Below, piece by piece: positions 24,783 through 34,252 of a stretch of 64,000 bases of DNA. The notes below the pieces were generated by a model. It saw nothing but the letters and a program-made list of their open reading frames with translations, searched no databases and was not told the DNA's origin. The number at the start of each line of letters is the position of its first letter. Positions within the stretch are counted from its first letter, which is position 1. The stretch is taken from assembly GCA_003241695.1 (NCBI GenBank), contig QFPN01000005.1, forward strand, positions 124,001 to 188,000. The letters are read 5' to 3'. The DNA comes from Ancylobacter novellus (GTDB lineage: Bacteria > Pseudomonadota > Alphaproteobacteria > Rhizobiales > Methylopilaceae). Position numbers and translations under genes: made by a program.

Positions 24783-25580
24783 CTAGTCGTCCTCGTCCCC
24801 GTCGTCCTTCTCGGCCTCGGCCGCGCGCTTCTTCTCGACCATTCTCACGACATAGATCGAGATCTCGTAGAGCAGCAGCGTCGGCACGGCGAGCGCGATC
24901 TGGCTGACGACGTCGGGCGGGGTCAGCACCGCCGCGACCGCGAACACCACCACGATGGCGTAGCGGCGCTTCGCCACCAGCCAGGCCGCGTCGATGAAGC
25001 CCGCGCGGGCGAGAAGCGTCAGGATCACCGGCGTCTGGAAGCAGATGCCGAAGGCGAAGATCAGCGTCATGATCAGCGACAGGTACTCGCTGGTCCGCGC
25101 GATCAGCTCGATCGACGGCCGGCCGTCGCCGCCCACCTGCTGCATCGACAGGAAGAAGCGCATCGCGAGCGGCATCGCCGCGAAATAAACGAAGGCGGCG
25201 CCGAGCAGAAACAGAACCGGGGTCGCGATCAGATAGGGATAGAAGGCGTCACGCTCGTTCTTGTAGAGGCCGGGCGCGACGAACTTGTAGATCTGGTTCG
25301 CGACGATCGGGAACGAGATGAAGCCCGCGCCGAACATCGCGAGCTTGATCTGCGTGATGAAATATTCCTGCGGCGCCGTGTATTGCAGCCGGATCGCGGC
25401 GGAGGAGCCGGCCGCGAGCTCGTAGGGCACGAGCAGGATGTTGAAGATGTGGCCCGCGACCGCGAAGCACAGCGCGAACGAGATCGCGAAGGCGATGATC
25501 GACCGGATCAGCCGCTGGCGAAGCTCGATCAGGTGCTCGATGAGCGGCGCCTTGGTGGCGTCGATGTCGGCCTGACTCAC
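24783..25580 (-). CDS. tatC: Sec-independent protein translocase TatC
   Basis: TatC is the receptor for twin-arginine signal peptides. The 265-residue product has six predicted membrane helices, the N-terminal IEHLIELRQRLIRSI motif and the conserved GFISFPIVANQIYKFVAPGLYKNERD region. It ends in a charged tail. The start is GTG, overlapping the tatB stop as GTGA. The window encodes likely Tat substrates (the dioxygenase at 35.8 kb and the glucan protein at 44 kb). Confidence 0.95.
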   Translation of the reverse strand: MSQADIDATKAPLIEHLIELRQRLIRSIIAFAISFALCFAVAGHIFNILLVPYELAAGSSAAIRLQYTAPQEYFITQIKLAMFGAGFISFPIVANQIYKFVAPGLYKNERDAFYPYLIATPVLFLLGAAFVYFAAMPLAMRFFLSMQQVGGDGRPSIELIARTSEYLSLIMTLIFAFGICFQTPVILTLLARAGFIDAAWLVAKRRYAIVVVFAVAAVLTPPDVVSQIALAVPTLLLYEISIYVVRMVEKKRAAEAEKDDGDEDD

Positions 25581-26332
25581 GCGGAGGCTCCGGGCGGGGT
25601 CTGCTCGGTCTTGGTCTTGGCCGCGGCGGCCGCCTTGGCCTTCGCGGCGGCGTCGCCATCGGCCTTCGCGGCTCTGGTCGCGCCCGCGGATTTCGGCGCA
25701 GCCTTGGGCTTGGATTCAGCGGCGGACTTGGACGCAGAGGCGGGCTTGGACGCAGGATTGGCCTTCGCAGCCGTCTTTCGCGCAGGCTTCGGCGCGGCGG
25801 AGGCGTCGGCGGCCCCCGCCTCGGCGGCCGGCTTCGCGGCGCGCTTGCGCGGCGCAGGCTTGACGGGCGCTTCCCGCGCGGCGCCCTGAGCGACGGGCTT
25901 CATCGCCGGCGCCGCGACGGGCGCGAAGTCGGCCTCGGTCGGCGGAGCGGGCTCGGGCGCTGGCGGCGCGAGGGCGGACGGCGCGTCCGCTGCGGCCGCG
26001 GCCTTGTCGGCGTCGCCCGCAAGCGCGGACGGGGTCGCCTTCGGCTTGTCGGTCAGCGCGTTCCTGATCTCGTCGCGGGCGATCTGGAACGGACTTGCGC
26101 CGACCATGCGCGAGGCCTTGTCCTTGAGGCCCGTGACCTCGTTCTTGAGGTCGTCGAGCTCGGCCTCGCGCATCGCCTCGTTGAACTGGCTCTGGAAGTC
26201 GCCCGCCATGCGCCGCAGGCTGGCGATGGTCTTGCCGACGGTGCGCAGCAGGCCAGGCAGGTCCTTCGGACCGACCACAACGAGCGCGACCACCGCCACG
26301 ACAAGGAATTCCGACCAGGCGATGTCGAACAT
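25577..26332 (-). CDS. tatB: Sec-independent protein translocase TatB
   Basis: TatB pairs with TatC in substrate binding. The first about 90 residues hold the membrane helix (FLVVAVVALVVVGPKDLPGLLRTVG) and the amphipathic helix. The remainder of the 251 residues is a long Ala/Lys/Pro-rich, probably disordered tail, a common feature of alphaproteobacterial TatB. About 180 bases without a recognisable gene separate it from tatA. Confidence 0.93.
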   Translation of the reverse strand: MFDIAWSEFLVVAVVALVVVGPKDLPGLLRTVGKTIASLRRMAGDFQSQFNEAMREAELDDLKNEVTGLKDKASRMVGASPFQIARDEIRNALTDKPKATPSALAGDADKAAAAADAPSALAPPAPEPAPPTEADFAPVAAPAMKPVAQGAAREAPVKPAPRKRAAKPAAEAGAADASAAPKPARKTAAKANPASKPASASKSAAESKPKAAPKSAGATRAAKADGDAAAKAKAAAAAKTKTEQTPPGASA

Positions 26333-26512
26333 GAACTCGGTCCAGCGCCGACGCGGGCGCTTGCGCGGCCGCCGCTAGATCACGACGGGTTCGGGCTGTA
26401 TCGCCCGACCCATACGTCGCGATCGATTCTAAAGTTCAGAGCGGGATCGCCGCGAAAAGCCGGCGCCCACGTTTCCGCGTCCCGCTCCGGCGCGGCCGGC
26501 TTCCGCTCGCCG

Positions 26513-26749
26513 TCAGGACTTCTGGCTGTCGACGTTGACCGTCGGTCGGACCGTCTGGTCGGCGCGATGCTCGATCGTCTGGGCGCCGCGCTGCTGCGAC
26601 ATGCCCTCGGCGACATCGTCGTCTTCCGCCATGCCCTTCTTGAAGCTCTTGATTCCCTTGGCCATGTCGCCCATCAGCTCGGAAATCTTTCCGCGCCCGA
26701 ACAGCAGCAGGACGAGCACCGCGACGACCAACCAGTGCGTGAGGCTCAT
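26513..26749 (-). CDS. tatA: Sec-independent protein translocase TatA
   Basis: TatA polymerises to form the transport-competent membrane region. The 78-residue protein has the N-terminal helix HWLVVAVLVLLLFGRGKISEL, the conserved FG turn and the amphipathic helix MGDMAKGIKSFKKGM with an acidic DDD patch. It precedes tatB and tatC in order. Confidence 0.95.
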   Translation of the reverse strand: MSLTHWLVVAVLVLLLFGRGKISELMGDMAKGIKSFKKGMAEDDDVAEGMSQQRGAQTIEHRADQTVRPTVNVDSQKS

Positions 26750-26911
26750 GACGTTTCCTTTCGATCCGCCGGAGCGGACGCGCGCCGTCCATGGCGCGCC
26801 TTAGACTTTCGCGAACGTGCTCGGAACCTAGGTCCGCAAGAGGACGAACACAAGGACTTAGGCGCCGCACCGGGTCACGCGCGCGTCAAACCTCGACGGA
26901 TGCGGCGGGCG

Positions 26912-27631
26912 CTATTCCTCGCCTACGTCCATGTCGTTCTCACGACCAAGCGGATCGCCCTCGCCGAGCGGCTCCTCCTCTTCGCGCAGCGCCTCGTCGT
27001 CGCGCGGCGGAGGCATGTCGAAGCCGGGGGGCAGCCTTGCGTCGAGCAGGCCCGCAGCCTTCATCTCCGCGAGGCCCGGAAGGTCCGACACCGCCTCGAG
27101 GCCGAAATGATCGAGGAAGCCGGTCGTGGTGCCGAAGGTCACCGGCCGTCCGGGCGCCCTGCGCCGGCCGCGGAAGCGGATGAAGCCCGCCTCCAGCAGC
27201 GTCTCGAGCGTCCCGCGCGAGGTCGCGACGCCGCGGATCTCCTCGATCTCGGCGCGGGTCGCCGGCTGGTGATAGGCGATGATCGCGAGCGTCTCGATCG
27301 CGGCGCGAGAGAGCTTCCTCGGCTCGCGCGCCTCGCCCGAAAGCGCGGCCGCCACGTCCGGCGCGGTGCGAAACGCCCAGGCGTCGCCGACCCGGCGCAG
27401 GTTCACGCCGCGCAAAGCGTAGTCCTCGGCGAGAATGCGCAGCGCGAGCCTCACGTCGGCCCCCGCCGGCAGGCGCGCCGCGAGCGTCCGCTCCTCCACG
27501 GGCGCAGGCGCCGCGAACAGCACCGCCTCGACGACGCGCAGGTGATGAAGCGGCACGCGCGCGCGCTCGTCGGCGCTCAGCCGTCCGTCGAGGCCCGCGA
27601 GCGGAAAGCGCGGCTCGGTCTCCGCGCTCAT
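26912..27631 (-). CDS. scpB: Segregation and condensation protein B
   Basis: ScpB binds ScpA and helps regulate the SMC condensin ATPase that organises the chromosome. The 239-residue product has tandem winged-helix domains; the segments VVEAVLFAAPAPVEERTLA and ALIETLAIIAYHQPATRAEIEEIRGV are diagnostic (the latter near residues 130-155). The start overlaps the scpA stop (ATGA). The C-terminus is an acidic tail. Confidence 0.93.
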   Translation of the reverse strand: MSAETEPRFPLAGLDGRLSADERARVPLHHLRVVEAVLFAAPAPVEERTLAARLPAGADVRLALRILAEDYALRGVNLRRVGDAWAFRTAPDVAAALSGEAREPRKLSRAAIETLAIIAYHQPATRAEIEEIRGVATSRGTLETLLEAGFIRFRGRRRAPGRPVTFGTTTGFLDHFGLEAVSDLPGLAEMKAAGLLDARLPPGFDMPPPRDDEALREEEEPLGEGDPLGRENDMDVGEE

Positions 27632-28452
27632 GTCGCCTCCTCGGGAGGCTGGACCAGCGCGAGGGGCGCGCCGGAACGCACGAACAGAGGACCGAAGGCG
27701 CGCTCTTGCCGCAGTTCGAGCCGGCCCTCGCGGGCGAGCTCTAGCGAGGCGCCGAGGCCGGAGGCGAGCACGGAGGCGCGCATCTGCGGCGTCATGAAGC
27801 GCAGCAGGAGCGCGTCGAGCCGCGACCAGTCGGCCGAGCGCCCGACGAGACGTTCGAGCGCGGCGCGGGCCTCGGCGAGCGTCCAGTGGGGCCGGCGCTG
27901 GACCGTGACCTGCGCGTGAAGCGTCTTGACGCGCTGGCGGGCGTAGGCCGTCAGCAGGTCGTAGAGCGTCGCGGTCCAGAGCGGGCGCGGGTCGGCGGCG
28001 GCGTCCGGCGCCTCGCCGCGCGGAAGGGCGTCACGCCCGAGCTGCGGGCGGTCGAGCAGCGCGGCGCCCGCGTTGCGCATCGCTTCGAGCCGGCGCAGGC
28101 GGAAGGCGAGAGCCGCGGCCGCGATCTCGGGCGGGACCTCGTCGTCCTCGACGGGGGCGTCCGGAACCAGCAGGCGCGACTTGAGGTAGGCGAGCCAGGC
28201 GGCCATCACGAGATAGTCCGCCGCAAGCTCGAGCTGGTCGGCGCGGGCGGCCTCGACGAAGGCGAGATATTGCTCCGCGAGTTCGAGCACGGAGAGCCGG
28301 GCGAGATCGACCTTCTGACGGCGCGCGAGATCGAGCAGCAGGTCGAGCGGCCCCTCGAAGCCGTCGAGGTCGAGCAGCAGCGCCGGCGCGTCGCGGTCCC
28401 GGCGGTCATCCGCCTCGAAGGCGTCCGGAGACGAAGCCGGCTCGTCGGCCAA
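27628..28452 (-). CDS. scpA: Segregation and condensation protein A
   Basis: ScpA is the kleisin that bridges SMC heads. The segment LLLDLDGFEGPLDLLLDLAR and the following RQKVDLARLSVLELAEQYL are the classical ScpA N-terminal region; a C-terminal winged-helix part ends near the scpB start. No ATG fits: the frame is open far upstream through nagZ on the same strand. I place the start at TTG 28452, which has GGAGGG about 8 bases before it and lies about 20 bases after the nagZ stop, giving 274 residues. Confidence 0.88.
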   Translation of the reverse strand: MADEPASSPDAFEADDRRDRDAPALLLDLDGFEGPLDLLLDLARRQKVDLARLSVLELAEQYLAFVEAARADQLELAADYLVMAAWLAYLKSRLLVPDAPVEDDEVPPEIAAAALAFRLRRLEAMRNAGAALLDRPQLGRDALPRGEAPDAAADPRPLWTATLYDLLTAYARQRVKTLHAQVTVQRRPHWTLAEARAALERLVGRSADWSRLDALLLRFMTPQMRASVLASGLGASLELAREGRLELRQERAFGPLFVRSGAPLALVQPPEEAT

Positions 28453-28472
28453 TGAACCGCCCTCCGGCGGCG

Positions 28473-29492
28473 TCAGGCGACCGCGCCTGCGAGGAGCCGG
28501 TCGCGCTCCGCGGCGAGCGCCGCGAGATCGACCCCGGCCGGCCGCTTCAGCAGCGCGAGCGCGCGCTCCGCCCGTTCGGCCGAGCGCCCTTCGAGCCGCG
28601 GCGCCGCCGCCGCGACCTCGATCATTTCGCCCATGTCGCCGTTGCAATGCAAGGCGATGTCGCAACCAGCCGCGATCGCCGCCGCGGCCGAGGCGCCGAC
28701 GGAGCCCTTCAGCGCCTTCATCGAGAGATCGTCGGTCATCAGCAGCCCGTCGAAGCCGATATGGCCGCGGATGATCTGCGAGATCACGACCGGAGAGAGC
28801 GTCGCCGGCCGCTCCGGATCGATCGCCTCGAACACGACATGGGCGCTCATGCCGAGCGGGGCGTCGGCGACCAGGCGGAAAGCTTCGAAGTCGGACGCAT
28901 CGAGCGTCTCCCGCGAGGCGGAGACGCGCGGCAGCTCGTAATGGCTGTCGACCGTCGCGCGGCCGTGACCGGGCATATGCTTGATGACGGGCAGCACGCC
29001 TTGCGCGAGGCAGCCCTCGATCACCGCCCGCCCGAGCGCCGCGACGGACGCCGCGTCGCGGCCGTAGACCCGGTCGCCGATCGCGTCGGTGAGGCCGTCC
29101 GCCGGCACGTCGATCACCGGCAGGCAATCGACGGTGACGCCCACGGCCGCGAGTTCGGCGGCGAGAAGCTCCGCCCCGAGACGCGCCGCGGCGAGCGCGG
29201 CCTCGGGATCGGCCTCATAAAGCGCGCCGTAGCGGTTCGCGGGCGGATGCGAGTGGCTGAGCGGCGGGCGGATGCGCTGCACGCGCCCGCCCTCCTGATC
29301 GATCAGCACCGGCGCGTCGGCGCGGCCGACGCAGTCGCGGAACGCTCCCGTCAGGCGCGCGATCTGATCGAGCGAGACGACGTTGCGGCCGAAAAGAATG
29401 AGACCCCACGGGTCCGCGTCGCGCAGATAGGCGCGCTCGTCGGAGGTGAGCTCCGGCCCGCTGCAGCCGACCGTAAAGGCGCCGGTGGTCAT
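28473..29492 (-). CDS. nagZ: Beta-N-acetylhexosaminidase NagZ
   Basis: NagZ is a cytosolic GH3 enzyme that removes GlcNAc from GlcNAc-anhydroMurNAc peptides during wall recycling. The 339-residue product has the catalytic His loop KHMPGHGRATVDSHYELP, the nucleophile Asp in LMTDDLSMKAL and the N-terminal WGLILFGRNV. Its substrates come from lytic transglycosylases like the one at 6.7 kb. It lies between the SPOR protein and scpAB, the usual alphaproteobacterial order. Confidence 0.94.
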   Translation of the reverse strand: MTTGAFTVGCSGPELTSDERAYLRDADPWGLILFGRNVVSLDQIARLTGAFRDCVGRADAPVLIDQEGGRVQRIRPPLSHSHPPANRYGALYEADPEAALAAARLGAELLAAELAAVGVTVDCLPVIDVPADGLTDAIGDRVYGRDAASVAALGRAVIEGCLAQGVLPVIKHMPGHGRATVDSHYELPRVSASRETLDASDFEAFRLVADAPLGMSAHVVFEAIDPERPATLSPVVISQIIRGHIGFDGLLMTDDLSMKALKGSVGASAAAAIAAGCDIALHCNGDMGEMIEVAAAAPRLEGRSAERAERALALLKRPAGVDLAALAAERDRLLAGAVA

Positions 29493-29544
29493 GGGAGAAC
29501 CCTGAGCTGGACGGACATGGGGCGACGTCAGGCGGCGACCGTTC

Positions 29545-29788
29545 GGCTCGCCGTCACGCCCGAGCCTGTCTCGGGCATCTACGACTTCGGCTTGCGCGGA
29601 GTTCCGCGATCCAATCGTGGATGCCCGGCTGCTCCGGGCATGACGGGGAATGGCGAGAGCGCCGTAGGGATAAATATGATCCGATCATGCCGTCATGCCC
29701 GCGCCTTCGCGCGGGTATCCCCGACTGCGGCGCAGCGCGCCGCGAAAGTCGTGGATGCCCGAGACAGGCTCGGGCATCACGGCGAGCC
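29545..29788. repeat. Cluster of four palindromic repeat units in nested arrangement
   Basis: Four units (about 29545-29588, 29614-29647, 29690-29727, 29745-29788) alternate in orientation. The first and last are near-perfect inverted copies over about 44 bases, and the two middle ones pair less fully. Each unit has the core CCCG ... CGGGCAT with GTCATG or GTCACG ends. The cluster fills nearly the whole 305-base gap between nagZ and the SPOR gene, and no coding sequence is seen there. Confidence 0.82.
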
Positions 29789-29797
29789 GGACGTCGA

Positions 29798-31069
29798 TCA
29801 GTTCCGCGCCACCACGCAATCGCCGCCGGCGGCGCGGAGGTTGTTGCAGACGGTCGAGGCGTCGGAGCTGGAGCCGAACGGCCCGACGCGCACCCGGTAG
29901 TAGGTGCCGCGGTCGCCGACCGTCGCGGTCTGGATCGTGGGCTGGTAGGGGCCGAGCACCTGCGGGAAACGCTTCTGGAGGCTGGCGTAGGCGGTGCGGG
30001 CGTCGGCTTCCGACCGCTGCGAGGTGACCTGCACCACGAAGCCGCCGCCGGAGGCCGCCGGACGCTGCTGCGTCGCCGGAACCTGCGCGCGCGGCGCGAC
30101 GGCTGCAACCTGCTGGGGATCGGAGCGCGGCTGCGTCGGCGCCGGACGGGCGGCCTGCTGCTGCGCCGGCTGAGGCGCCTGCCGCGCCGCGGGAGCAGGC
30201 GCCGGCCGGGTCTGGTTGGCGGCGAGGCGCGGCTCGGGCGCCTGCGGGGCGTCGCCGTCGGCCATGATGCCGTTGTCGAACTCGCTGCCGCGCGGCGCCT
30301 GGCCCGTGCGGGCGGCCTCGGCGATCGGATCGTTCTGCGGGGCGGCCGCCTGCGGCTGGGAGGTCTGCGGCGCGGCGACGGGCGCATCGGGGCGGATCGC
30401 CACGGTCTTCACCCGGCGCGGCTCGGCGCCGTGGGTCGAAGGCGCGGTCGGCTCGGCCGAGGCGACGCCGCCCGGGCGGATGATGCGGGAGCCGTCCGGC
30501 CGCGGCTCGCTCGCCGGGGCGGAGGGCAGGTCGACCGGCTCCTCCTCGCGCGACACGACCTTGGACTGGGGCGCCGCGACGTGCTCGACGCGGTCGTAGA
30601 CCGCCTTGTTCTGCTGCTGCTCCGACGTCGACTTCTCCGGCACGGTCTTCACCGGCTCGGTGTCGGCCTTGATGAGCGGCGGCTCGCCGCCGAAGGCGCC
30701 GCCCTGCCCGAACATCTTGTAGCCGACCGCCCCGACGCCGCCGACGATCGCGACGGCAAGCACCGCGCCGACCGTCAGCATCCCGCCGCGGCCGCCGCTT
30801 TTCAGGTTCTTCGGATCTTCCTGGTAGTAGAGCGGCTCGCCCGCGTCGTCGTAGCCGTAGGGCTCTTCGGGGTTCGGCGCGTAGGCGCGCGGGTCGTATT
30901 CCGGCTCGGGCGCCTGATCGGCGTAGCCGTACTGTCCCTGCGCCTCGCCGTAGTGGTGGCCCGGCCGAAGCGCATAGGCGTCCTCGGCCGACTGGCCGTT
31001 CTGATCGTCGTAGTAGCGCTCGTCGTTCCGGCCGGCCATGTCGCCGCGCCTCGCCGCTTGATTACGCAT
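29798..31069 (-). CDS. SPOR-domain membrane protein
   Basis: A protein of 423 residues: a Tyr/Asp/Glu-rich cytoplasmic N-terminus, one membrane helix (MLTVGAVLAVAIVGGVGAVGY near residue 95), a long Pro/Ala/Gln-rich periplasmic linker and a C-terminal SPOR domain (FVVQVTSQRSEADARTAYAS through YYRVRVGPF). SPOR domains bind denuded glycan strands at the division site, so a septal role next to nagZ is plausible. Start may be 31069 or the ATG at 31039. Confidence 0.88.
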   Translation of the reverse strand: MRNQAARRGDMAGRNDERYYDDQNGQSAEDAYALRPGHHYGEAQGQYGYADQAPEPEYDPRAYAPNPEEPYGYDDAGEPLYYQEDPKNLKSGGRGGMLTVGAVLAVAIVGGVGAVGYKMFGQGGAFGGEPPLIKADTEPVKTVPEKSTSEQQQNKAVYDRVEHVAAPQSKVVSREEEPVDLPSAPASEPRPDGSRIIRPGGVASAEPTAPSTHGAEPRRVKTVAIRPDAPVAAPQTSQPQAAAPQNDPIAEAARTGQAPRGSEFDNGIMADGDAPQAPEPRLAANQTRPAPAPAARQAPQPAQQQAARPAPTQPRSDPQQVAAVAPRAQVPATQQRPAASGGGFVVQVTSQRSEADARTAYASLQKRFPQVLGPYQPTIQTATVGDRGTYYRVRVGPFGSSSDASTVCNNLRAAGGDCVVARN

Positions 31070-31141
31070 CCTGCAGGCCTCCGCGGGCCAGTCGACGCGC
31101 TGCGGAAGGCAGGACGCCGTCGAGGACCGAACCCGTAAACG

Positions 31142-32881
31142 TCATCGCATTTCGTCAGGGGCCGTCACCCCCAGAATAGCAAGCCCCTGCGCGAGCACCA
31201 GAGAGACGGCGCTCACGAGCCGAAGTCTCGCCTGAGACAACAATTCATTGTTTTCCATAATGAAACGTAAATTCGGCGAATCCTTGCCGCGGTTCCAGTG
31301 CGCATGCAGCTCGCTCGCGAGATCGTGCAGGAAGAACGCGATGCGGTGCGGCTGCCGGGCGGCGGCGGCCTGCTCGACCGCGCGCGGCCAGGCCGCGACG
31401 CGCCGGATCAGCTCCAGCTCGCCGGGATCGGAAAGGAGCGACAGATCGGGCTCCGCGCCCGGTTCGCCATGCGCCTCGGCGCCTTTGCGCAGCGTCGAGC
31501 GGCAGCGGGCGTGGGCGTACTGGACGTAGAACACCGGGTTGTCTCGCGACTGCTCGGTGACCTTCACGAAGTCGAAGTCGAGCACGGCGTCGTTCGAGCG
31601 GAACAGCATCATGAAGCGCACGGCGTCGCGGCCGACCTCGTCGACCACGTCGCGCAGGGTCACGAAATCGCCCGCCCGCTTCGACATCCGCACCGGCTCG
31701 CCGCCGCGGAACAGCCGGACGAGCTGGCAGAGCTCCACCGTCACCCGCGCGGCCCCGCCGGACAGCGCGCGGCCGACCGCCTCGAGCCGCTTGACGTAGC
31801 CGCCATGGTCCGCGCCGAGGACGAACACCATCTCCTCGAAGCCGCGCCCGTATTTCGACCGGAAATAGGCCACGTCGGCCGCGAAGTAGGTGTAAGAGCC
31901 GTCCGACTTCATCAGCGGACGGTCGACGTCGTCGCCGAAGTCGGTCGCGCGGAACAGCGTCTGCTCGCGGTCCTCCCAGTCCTCGGGAAGCTGGCCCTTG
32001 GGCGGCGGCAGGCGGCCCTCGTAGATGAGCCCCTGCGCCTTGAGCGCCTCGACCGCCTCGACGATCGGCCCGCCCGCGCCGTGCAGCGTCGCTTCCGAGA
32101 AGAACACGTCGTGGCGCACGCCGAGGCTCGCGAGATCCTCGCGGATCATCTCCATCATGGCGGCGATGGTCGCGGCCTTGACGATCGGAAGCCACTCGGC
32201 CTCGGGCATGTCTTTCAGCGCCGAGCCATGGACTTCGGCGAGAGTCTTGCCGACCGGCTTGAGGTAGTCGCCGGGATAGAGCCCCTCGGGAATCCCGCCG
32301 ATGTCCTCGCCGAGCGCCTCGCGGTAGCGGAGAAAGGCGGAGCGGGCGAGCACGTCGACCTGCGCGCCGGCGTCGTTGATGTAGTACTCGCGCGTCACGT
32401 CCTCGCCCGCGAAGGCCAGCAGGTTGGCGAGCGCGTCGCCGAACACCGCGCCGCGGCAATGGCCGACATGCATCGGGCCGGTCGGGTTCGCCGAGACGTA
32501 TTCGACGTTGATCTTCCGACCCGGAGCCGCAACCGGGCGGCCATAGGCGTCGCCCGCCGAGAGCGCCGCCGCGAGCGCGCCGCGCCAGTAGTCGCCGGAC
32601 AGCGCGAGGTTCACGAAGCCCGGCCCGGCGACGGAAACGGCCTCGACGTCCGGATCGGCCTCGAGCTTGGCGGCGATCATCTGCGCGAGGTCGCGCGGCT
32701 TCAGGCCGAGCTCCTTCGACAGCACCATGGCGGCGTTGGTCGCGAGATCGCCGTGGCTCGCGTCGCGGGGCGGCTCGACGACCACGCGGCCGAGGTCCGG
32801 CAGGCGCGCGATCGAGCCCTCGGCCTCGAGGCTGACCAGAATGGCGCGCAGGCGCGCGGCGAAATCGGCGAAGACGTTCAT
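31142..32881 (-). CDS. argS: Arginyl-tRNA synthetase
   Basis: ArgS charges tRNA-Arg. The 579-residue class I enzyme has the N-terminal Add-1 domain, the HIGH motif as HVGH in NPTGPMHVGHCRGAVFGDAL (near residue 130), the KMSKS-like loop RMSKRAGDFVTLRD and the C-terminal DALR anticodon-binding domain. It lies between dgt and the SPOR gene as in many Rhizobiales. Confidence 0.96.
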   Translation of the reverse strand: MNVFADFAARLRAILVSLEAEGSIARLPDLGRVVVEPPRDASHGDLATNAAMVLSKELGLKPRDLAQMIAAKLEADPDVEAVSVAGPGFVNLALSGDYWRGALAAALSAGDAYGRPVAAPGRKINVEYVSANPTGPMHVGHCRGAVFGDALANLLAFAGEDVTREYYINDAGAQVDVLARSAFLRYREALGEDIGGIPEGLYPGDYLKPVGKTLAEVHGSALKDMPEAEWLPIVKAATIAAMMEMIREDLASLGVRHDVFFSEATLHGAGGPIVEAVEALKAQGLIYEGRLPPPKGQLPEDWEDREQTLFRATDFGDDVDRPLMKSDGSYTYFAADVAYFRSKYGRGFEEMVFVLGADHGGYVKRLEAVGRALSGGAARVTVELCQLVRLFRGGEPVRMSKRAGDFVTLRDVVDEVGRDAVRFMMLFRSNDAVLDFDFVKVTEQSRDNPVFYVQYAHARCRSTLRKGAEAHGEPGAEPDLSLLSDPGELELIRRVAAWPRAVEQAAAARQPHRIAFFLHDLASELHAHWNRGKDSPNLRFIMENNELLSQARLRLVSAVSLVLAQGLAILGVTAPDEMR

Positions 32882-32912
32882 AATGTTTCCGGGCGCGGCG
32901 ACGGCCCGGCCG

Positions 32913-34097
32913 CTAACGCAAATCAGGGGTCAGGTCAAACAGCCGGCGATGCTCGACGATGGCGTAGCGGTCAGTCATGCCGGCGATGAAGTCCGCCACC
33001 GCGCGGGCATGGCTGGTCTCGCCGCCCTGCCCCGCCTCGCGCGCCCAGTCGGCCGGGAGCGCCGCCGGATCGGCGAAATAGCGTCGGAACAGGTCGCTCA
33101 CGATGCCGGCGGCGTCCGCCATGATCCCGTCGACGCGGGGATGCCGGTACATGCGCGCGTTGAGGAAGCGCTTCACGCCGCGCTCGGACGTCGCCATCGC
33201 GTCCGAAAACGCGATCGTCGCCTGGCGCGCGGCGCGGACGTCGTCGATCGAGCCGGGCGCGAGCGCGTCGATCCTGCGCGCGCCTTCCGCGATCGCGTCT
33301 TCGACGAGGCGCGTGATCACGCGCCGCACGACCTCGTGGCCGGTCCGGTGGTCGTCGAGGCGGGGATGGAGCGCCCTCGCCTCGTTCAGGATATCGCCCA
33401 GCATCGGCGCCTCCGAGAGGTCGTCGAGCGCGAACAGGCGCGCGCGCAGGCCGTCGTCCACGTCGTGGGCGTCATAGGCGATGTCGTCCGCGATGGCTGC
33501 GGCCTGCGCCTCCGCGCTCGCATTCCCGCCGAGCGGCGCGCCGAGACGCGCGGCGGCGTCGAGAATTCCGGGAGAGGGCTCGCCGTGGGCGTCGAGCGGG
33601 CCGTTGTGCTTGAGAACGCCTTCGAGCGACTCATAAGTGAGGTTCAGCCCGTCGAAGGCGGCGTAGCGGCGTTCGAGCCGCATCAGCACGCGCACCGTCT
33701 GGGCGTTGTGGTCGAAGCCGCCATAGGGCGTCATCAGCGCGTCGAGCGCGCGTTCGCCCGCATGCCCGAAGGGCGGATGGCCGATGTCGTGGGCGAGCGC
33801 GATCGTCTCGGCGAGATCCTCGTCGAGGCCGAGCGCGCGGGCGATCGAGCGGGCGATCTGGGCGACCTCGAGCGTGTGGGTCAACCGCGTCCGGTAGTGG
33901 TCGCCCTCGTGATAGACGAAGACCTGGGTCTTGTGCTTCAGGCGCCGGAAGGCGGTCGAATGCAGCACCCGGTCCCGGTCGCGCTGGAAGTCGGTGCGGG
34001 TCGGGCTCGCGGGCTCCGGGACCAGACGCCCCCTGCTCCGCTTCGGGTCGGCGGCGTAGGGCGCGCGCCGTCGTTCGATCCAGTCGGCGACGTCCAC
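32913..34097 (-). CDS. dgt: Deoxyguanosinetriphosphate triphosphohydrolase-like protein
   Basis: An HD-domain enzyme of 394 residues expected to hydrolyse dGTP (or other dNTPs) to the nucleoside and triphosphate. The family block RTDFQRDRDRVLHSTAFRRL is followed by the HD motif TRLTHTLEVAQIARSIARAL and ALAHDIGHPPFGHAGERALD, which supply the metal ligands. It belongs to the type 2 dGTPase-like group common in alphaproteobacteria. It is divergent from erpA. Confidence 0.93.
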   Translation of the reverse strand: MDVADWIERRRAPYAADPKRSRGRLVPEPASPTRTDFQRDRDRVLHSTAFRRLKHKTQVFVYHEGDHYRTRLTHTLEVAQIARSIARALGLDEDLAETIALAHDIGHPPFGHAGERALDALMTPYGGFDHNAQTVRVLMRLERRYAAFDGLNLTYESLEGVLKHNGPLDAHGEPSPGILDAAARLGAPLGGNASAEAQAAAIADDIAYDAHDVDDGLRARLFALDDLSEAPMLGDILNEARALHPRLDDHRTGHEVVRRVITRLVEDAIAEGARRIDALAPGSIDDVRAARQATIAFSDAMATSERGVKRFLNARMYRHPRVDGIMADAAGIVSDLFRRYFADPAALPADWAREAGQGGETSHARAVADFIAGMTDRYAIVEHRRLFDLTPDLR

Positions 34098-34252
34098 GGC
34101 GATAAGCGCTCCGAGGGGCTCTTGCAGGAGACGCGGTCCTGGAAAGACCGCGGCGTTCGTTGACCCGACCTGCGGCCGTGCTTACCTCTTGAGCCGGATC
34201 GAAGGCAACGGCGGCAAGCGCCGATCGCCAGTCGCATCAGGATCTTCGCCAG

